A stretch of 64,000 nucleotides of DNA from Nitrospirota bacterium (lineage in GTDB: Bacteria > Nitrospirota > Thermodesulfovibrionia > Thermodesulfovibrionales > JdFR-88): the NCBI GenBank assembly GCA_021789555.1, contig JAJYJK010000007.1, forward strand, positions 1 to 64,000, written 5' to 3'. Made by a program: the position numbers and the translations under genes. Each line of letters begins with the position of its first letter. Positions within the stretch are counted from its first letter, which is position 1. Shown one piece after another: positions 59,677-64,000 of this stretch. The notes beneath the pieces are model-generated. The model had not been told where the DNA came from. It worked only from the letters and a program-made list of their open reading frames with translations, and ran no database searches.

Positions 59677-61359
59677 TCAGGGTATCCTTACGGTCACGGT
59701 CGTGCCCTCGCCGGGGGCGCTTTTGATTTCCAGCCGTCCGCCATGCTCCTCCACTATCTTCCTGCAAATGGGCAGCCCAAGCCCCGTGCCTTCCTTTTTG
59801 GTGGTAAAAAACGGGTCGAATATCCTTTCCATGTCGGCCTCTTTTATCCCCTGCCCGTCATCGCGGACCGTTATGACGGCCATGCCGTTTTCCCTTTCGG
59901 CCGTTATCTCCACCCTTTTGCATGAGGCGCCGGCCGCGTTGTCCAGGAGGTTCAAAAAGACCTGCCTCATCTTGTCGCTGTCGGCCTTTACCATGGCTGT
60001 CCCGGTGGAGCTGAATAAGACCTGCGGCTGATAGCCGCTCAGTTTGACGTAACTGAAAAGGTCCTCGAAGAACAGGTGCAGATCTATCCAGCCCATCTCC
60101 AGCCTGGAGGGGCGGCTGTAGGAGAGCAGCTCCTCAATGAGCGCCTTCACCCGCCTTGTCTCCTTGAGCATGGCCTGTATGAGGGCCTGGTGCTGGGCGG
60201 CGGCTATCTCCCTTTCCAGGAGCTGGCCGATGGACTGGATCGCGAACAGGGGGTTTCTGATCTCATGGGCGACCCCCGCTATGACCTTCCCGATCATCTC
60301 GAAATGCTGTTTTTTCCTTATCTCGTCACTGATCTTCTTTATCTCCGTCAGGTCCCTGAAGACGACGATTATGCCCTTTTGCCCGCCGTTTTGGTCGAGC
60401 AGCTGGGAGCTTGTGAACCCGATGGGTTTTATCTTGCCGTCCCCGGTCCTTATGACCGCCTCGCGGCTCAGTTTGGGCATTGTGTATCTCATGTCCGCGA
60501 GCGCCTCGTCTATCGTATCGACGCGCTTGCCCACCGCTTCTTCACCGGTCAGCTCCAGGATTTCAAGCCCCGGCTGGTTCATCCGCAGGATATTGCCGTT
60601 TTCATCGAGGACGGCAACACCGCTTGCGGTGGAGTTGAATATGGCCTCGGAGAATTCCTTTTCGGCAAGGGCCTTTAATTTCTCCTCGCTCTCCCTGGAG
60701 AGCTCCCGGTAAAGCATCCTCTTCACGACGAGCACCAGCCCGGCCCCGCTTGCAAGCGAGATGAGCAATGCAAAGAGGAGCGCGCTTCCGAAAACCCTGT
60801 CTATCCCGTTTCCCAGTCCCGCGCCGGGCAAGAAAACGCCCACATAGCCCCGTATGCGGTCCGCGCGGCTGTGGCAGCCCCAGCAGGCCCTTTCATTTAT
60901 CAGCGGCCTGAAAAACGCGAATACGCCGTCTTTATTGTAAGAATAACCCCCGCTCCATACGGCCCCGCCGGCCGAAAGCGGCCGCGCCGCCGCGGGCAGC
61001 CTTGCCCCGGCCGGACCGAAATAGACCGAGCCGTCTTTTTTGAATATCGCGAGCTTTATGCCGGAGCCGCGTATGCGGCCGCCCACTATCTTCAATATCT
61101 CCGCCGGCCTTCTCCTGACCAGCATCTCTTCCCGCACCGTCTCGACCACGTCTTCGGCGACTGAAATTGATTTTTCATTCCGGATGGATGAAAGCAGGGC
61201 CTTTTCCCTGCCGGCCACGAGGAAGGCCACAGCCCCGATAGAGACAAAAATCCCGGCGAGGGAAAAAATAAAAAGCCTTGTCAGGAGCCCCGGCTTTAAC
61301 CCGGAAAACCTGTCCCTGAGATTTTGCGCGCCCGTCTTGTCGCTTCCCGCCCGAGCCAA
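59677..61359 (-). CDS. Membrane sensor histidine kinase with periplasmic c-type haem motif
   Basis: 560 residues. TM1 (about 25-50), a periplasmic domain with one haem-c site CWGCH (Cys159-His163, DNA 60871-60885) resembling DUF3365/Tll0287-like sensors, TM2 (about 188-212), a PAS domain (about 230-345), HisKA with His365 in GVAHEIRNPL, and a HATPase with LNLLDNAAGA, VRDDGQGI and GTGLGLPIC. Catalytic motifs are intact. The haem would sense redox state or a gas. The start is TTG 61359. It is probably paired with the receiver protein encoded convergently. Confidence 0.92.
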   Translation of the reverse strand: MARAGSDKTGAQNLRDRFSGLKPGLLTRLFIFSLAGIFVSIGAVAFLVAGREKALLSSIRNEKSISVAEDVVETVREEMLVRRRPAEILKIVGGRIRGSGIKLAIFKKDGSVYFGPAGARLPAAARPLSAGGAVWSGGYSYNKDGVFAFFRPLINERACWGCHSRADRIRGYVGVFLPGAGLGNGIDRVFGSALLFALLISLASGAGLVLVVKRMLYRELSRESEEKLKALAEKEFSEAIFNSTASGVAVLDENGNILRMNQPGLEILELTGEEAVGKRVDTIDEALADMRYTMPKLSREAVIRTGDGKIKPIGFTSSQLLDQNGGQKGIIVVFRDLTEIKKISDEIRKKQHFEMIGKVIAGVAHEIRNPLFAIQSIGQLLEREIAAAQHQALIQAMLKETRRVKALIEELLSYSRPSRLEMGWIDLHLFFEDLFSYVKLSGYQPQVLFSSTGTAMVKADSDKMRQVFLNLLDNAAGASCKRVEITAERENGMAVITVRDDGQGIKEADMERIFDPFFTTKKEGTGLGLPICRKIVEEHGGRLEIKSAPGEGTTVTVRIP

Positions 61360-61617
61360 ATTGAGATAAACCCCCTTTCAGCCAGGAATGAAAAGCGATG
61401 AATTATATCATACAAGAGACAAGTGGCAGGCAACCGGAGGGCAAATCGAGGGAAACCGCTTTTTCGCTTTTCCGGACCTTTTATTTGTTGCCCGCCCCGT
61501 GCAATTTGTACTTCGTTTGCAGTTTGGCGGCCGCGCTCCTTACCGAAAAGGCCCCTCCCGGAGCCTCCTCTTCGCGCTCTCAAGGGCGGAAGCGGATTTC
61601 ATCTCTCACTCTCCGTT

Positions 61618-62775
61618 CTACTCTTCCCCGAGCACCTTTTTCATCTCCAGGAACCGCAGAAGACCCGTTTTCGTGATGAGCCCCAGGAAATGCCCCTGCG
61701 CCATGACCAGAAGCCTGCCGTCCTGTCTCATTCGCAGCAGCGCATCGGAAAGGGCGGTATCGGGCGAGACGATGATCTCGTCATTAAGGGGCTTCATCAC
61801 CTCTTCGACTGTCCTGGCCGGCAGCGTGCCTTCCGGGATTCCCCTTATGTCCGCCAGCGAGACGAGCCCGACCGGGGTCTCGCCATCGAACACGGGAAAC
61901 CCCTTGTACCCGTAGTGCAGGAAATAGTCCTTCACCAGTTTATCGAGGCCCATGCGCGGAGAGACCTTCACCGTGTCCCGGGATAAAACCATTATGTCCC
62001 TGACGACGGCGGAATTGAGGAGCTGTTTAAGGACGACCTCCTGATATCCGCTCTGGGCGACGCTCCTTAAGAATATGCCTATGAACACAAACCACAGCCC
62101 GCTTATGAGCGCGCCGGCAAGCACCTGGAGCCCCCCGAAGATGATAAAGATCACCGCCACTATTTTGCCTATGTCCGAAGCGAGCCTGGTGGCCTTCGAA
62201 AGAGACCCCTTCGTTTTCCAATAGATGGCCCTCAAGACCCTGCCACCATCCAGCGGGAAGCCGGGGATGAGATTGAAGACCGCAAGCGCCCCGTTTATGA
62301 CCGCCAGATAACCCATGACCGCCCCCGTTATCGGATGCGAGGAGCCCGTGGCCAGCGCCTGGAGCCCATAGAAGACCCCCGCCAGCATGAGGCTGCTTAC
62401 CGGCCCCGCTATGGCTATCTTCAGTTCGCTTGCCGGGTCCTTGGCCTCCTCCGAGAGCTGCGAGACGCCGCCGAAGATAAAGAGCGTTATCGAAGGGATG
62501 GAGAGCCCGTGGCGCATCGCCACCAGTGAATGGGCCAGCTCATGTATGAGCACGCTGGCGAAAAAAAGGATGGTGGCCGCAAAACCGGCCGCCCAGTAAA
62601 CCGCCGCCTTCTCCCTGGGGAAGGCGTGCGGAAAGTAGCCGACCGAAAGGCTCCAAAGGAGGAGGAAAAAGATTATGAACCATGAAAAGTCTATCGAAAT
62701 CTGAATGCCTGCTATCCGGAAGAGCCTTATGCCGCCCGTGAGGGCCCTGTCTTTTTTGGAGGCCGCATCAGCCAT
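61618..62775 (-). CDS. Site-2 protease (M50 family) with two CBS domains
   Basis: 385 residues. Six membrane segments contain the zinc site LIHELAHSLVAMRHG (HExxH) and the aspartate in GFPLDGGRVLRAI. After residue 250 two CBS domains follow (VVRDIMVLSRDTVKV; VEEVMKPLNDEIIV), which bind adenine nucleotides and may gate the protease. It cleaves membrane-embedded substrates, possibly an anti-sigma factor or a regulator, but no partner is visible. A 258-base gap between it and the kinase gene shows nothing recognisable. Confidence 0.93.
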   Translation of the reverse strand: MADAASKKDRALTGGIRLFRIAGIQISIDFSWFIIFFLLLWSLSVGYFPHAFPREKAAVYWAAGFAATILFFASVLIHELAHSLVAMRHGLSIPSITLFIFGGVSQLSEEAKDPASELKIAIAGPVSSLMLAGVFYGLQALATGSSHPITGAVMGYLAVINGALAVFNLIPGFPLDGGRVLRAIYWKTKGSLSKATRLASDIGKIVAVIFIIFGGLQVLAGALISGLWFVFIGIFLRSVAQSGYQEVVLKQLLNSAVVRDIMVLSRDTVKVSPRMGLDKLVKDYFLHYGYKGFPVFDGETPVGLVSLADIRGIPEGTLPARTVEEVMKPLNDEIIVSPDTALSDALLRMRQDGRLLVMAQGHFLGLITKTGLLRFLEMKKVLGEE

Positions 62776-62951
62776 GAATTTTCACCCCTTCCCCTGAATA
62801 TCCGTTACCTGATAAAATTATATCCCTATTTCCCCCGCCCACCCAGTTTTTTTTGAAACAATACCTCAATTTGGGGCCAAAAACGGCGGGATTTTGCCTT
62901 CCAGGGTTAAAATCAGCCTGATTTTTTTTACTCGCGCGTGAAAGCGCTTTT

Positions 62952-62980
62952 TTGACAACCCTGTCTTCTTTTGTTATTTT
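62952..62980 (+). promoter_or_regulatory. Sigma70-type promoter of the gspC-gspD operon
   Basis: Perfect TTGACA (62952-62957), 17-bp spacer, TATTTT (62975-62980). The expected start of transcription is near 62987, that is at the second ATG of the ATGATG pair 62984-62989. Confidence 0.7.
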
Positions 62981-62983
62981 AGG

Positions 62984-63880
62984 ATGATGACCTTTGAGGT
63001 AATGAGCAATAAAAAGCTTGTTACGGCGGCAAATTTACTCCTTTCTGTCCTTCTTGCGCTGACGTGCATATTCCTGGCGAGGGATTTCATAAGCCTTGGC
63101 ATATCGGGCCGCCGGACGGCCAGGGATGTCGGCGCGTCCTCGCGGCCCTCGCGGGATATCTCGCAGCCGAAAGTCCGCACGGTGCTGCCGGACTATTCAG
63201 CCGTGGCGGGCAAGGGCAACCTGTTTGGCTTTCCGCCGATGGACGTAAAACCGCTTACGGCCTCGTCAGGGCAGGCCGAAAGCTCGAACATAAGCCTGAT
63301 CGGCACGGTTTCGGGGGCCTGGAACTACGCCGTCGTGCTCAGGGACGCCAAAGAGGAGCTTTACCGGGCCGGCCAGATGATCCCGGGGGTCGGTTATCTG
63401 AAGGCCATAAACAAGGACTCCGCCCTTATCGCGGCCCAGGCCGGAGGGGAGCTGAAACTGCCGCTAAAAGACATCGCCACGATCCGGGAGGCAAACAGCA
63501 ATGGCGCGGCCGCCCCGGGCCGGACATTATCGCCGAACCCGGTCATAAGTTCCGGGGGGCAGGACTCCTATGTCCTCAACAAGGCGGCGGTGGCCGACGC
63601 GCTGCAGAACCCCACGCGGATACTCTCCGATGCCCGCATGTTGCCGAATATCATACATGGCAGGCAGCAGGGCTTTGTCCTAAGGGAGGTAAAGCCGGGC
63701 GGCCTCTTCTCCTCGCTGGGGTTGAGGGACGGGGACGTGATACTCAAGATAAACAATAATGAAATCTCCGGCCCGGACATGGCTTTGAGGGCCTTTACCG
63801 CGCTAAAGGGGCTCGACAGGGTGGACCTCGATATCATAAGAGGCGGGCAGAAACTGACGCTTGTTTACCAGATAAGGTAG
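62984..63880 (+). CDS. gspC: Type II secretion system protein GspC-like with PDZ domain
   Basis: 298 residues (292 if ATG 63002 is used). A short cytoplasmic start, one inner-membrane helix (AANLLLSVLLALTCIFLA), a proline/serine linker, a periplasmic homology-region domain (SLIGTVSGAWNYAVVLRD with YRAGQMIPGVG), and a C-terminal PDZ domain (GFVLREVKPGGLFSSLGLRD, then LKINNNEISG). GspC links the inner-membrane platform to the GspD secretin. Three starts are possible: 62984, 62987 (leaderless from the promoter) and 63002 (GAGG just upstream). The gspD start follows after 19 bases. Confidence 0.9.
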   Translation: MMTFEVMSNKKLVTAANLLLSVLLALTCIFLARDFISLGISGRRTARDVGASSRPSRDISQPKVRTVLPDYSAVAGKGNLFGFPPMDVKPLTASSGQAESSNISLIGTVSGAWNYAVVLRDAKEELYRAGQMIPGVGYLKAINKDSALIAAQAGGELKLPLKDIATIREANSNGAAAPGRTLSPNPVISSGGQDSYVLNKAAVADALQNPTRILSDARMLPNIIHGRQQGFVLREVKPGGLFSSLGLRDGDVILKINNNEISGPDMALRAFTALKGLDRVDLDIIRGGQKLTLVYQIR

Positions 63881-63887
63881 GCCGGGC

Positions 63888-63915
63888 GCTAAGGAAGACA
63901 TGCTAAGGAAGACAT
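63888..63915 (+). repeat. 14-bp tandem duplication at the gspD start
   Basis: GCTAAGGAAGACAT occurs twice in tandem (63888-63901, 63902-63915). The junction creates the ATG at 63900; the first copy supplies AAGGA as Shine-Dalgarno. Confidence 0.85.
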
Positions 63916-64000
63916 CGCTTGCGGCCATCATGCTCCTGCTGCTCCTGTACTCCCAGTTATCTACTCAGGCCTGGGCGGCGAAAAAGATCACCCTCGATTT
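63900..64000 (+). CDS. gspD: Type II secretion secretin GspD, N-terminal fragment (cut by window end)
   Basis: Only the first 33 residues are present: a signal peptide (SLAAIMLLLLLYSQLSTQAWA) followed by KKITLDF, the usual beginning of the N0 domain of secretins. The position after GspC supports GspD. The reading frame is open to base 64000. Confidence 0.75.
   Translation, partial: MLRKTSLAAIMLLLLLYSQLSTQAWAAKKITLD

Overview
The window is a gene-dense, GC-rich stretch of bacterial chromosome with about 67 protein genes, no rRNA, tRNA or CRISPR array that I could recognise, and no intact mobile element. The gene set points to a free-living, diderm (outer-membrane), largely anaerobic bacterium: type II secretion genes, lipoproteins, c-type cytochromes with an NrfD-type membrane complex, a flavodiiron protein, ferredoxin-fused electron-transfer flavoprotein, and the compact ilvC-psd-pssA-leuA order. 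My best guess is Nitrospirota or a deltaproteobacterial (Desulfobacterota-like) lineage; this is inference from gene content only.

Layout. 0-7 kb: small heat-shock protein, a periplasmic-binding protein paired with a hybrid histidine kinase, a SprT-like metalloprotein, and a globin-coupled kinase homologue that lacks the phospho-accepting histidine. 7-10 kb: OB-fold protein, mutL and a CysC-like kinase. 10-12.3 kb: flavodiiron protein, Fe-S flavoprotein and CMD protein (O2/NO defence). 13-18.6 kb (minus): mdh-ndk-acyl-CoA dehydrogenase-etfB-etfA(ferredoxin fused)-fabD. 19-25.8 kb: tRNA nucleotidyltransferase, then ilvC-psd-pssA-leuA-RNB nuclease. 25.9-26.5 kb: PIN/RHH toxin-antitoxin pair. 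26.6-31.7 kb: possible beta-barrel protein, thiD, radA, lipoprotein, ExeA-type ATPase. 31.7-36.6 kb (minus): TPR protein, then an iron-sulfur operon iscR-tusA-like-iscS-iscU in which the IscS homologue has lost its PLP lysine. 36.7-39.3 kb: LuxR regulator, SemiSWEET, sodium:solute symporter. 39.4-43.7 kb: receiver protein, PAP2-glycosyltransferase fusion, GT2 and flippase-like protein (an envelope glycosylation unit). 43.7-44.2 kb: RHH/RelE pair. 44.3-47.8 kb: cysM, mnmA, moaB, ccdA. 48-50.6 kb: tetrahaem cytochrome, NrfC-like and NrfD-like subunits. 50.8-56.4 kb: Usp, NhaD-like antiporter, DUF1844, DksA, orphan DppC/DppB permeases. 56.5-64 kb: UbiD decarboxylase, cysteine-rich DUF5714 protein, receiver protein, haem-c sensor kinase, site-2 protease, and the start of a type II secretion operon (gspC, gspD cut by the window end).

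The most interesting signals are the desulfurase-dead IscS in a tightly coupled isc operon that also holds a TusA-like sulfur carrier; the globin-coupled pseudokinase; the PAP2-GT39 fusion unit; a set of genes whose -10 box lies directly against the start codon (apparent leaderless transcripts); and several families of short repeats, including a four-unit palindromic tandem repeat at 58.2 kb that resembles the terminal repeats of IS21-type elements.
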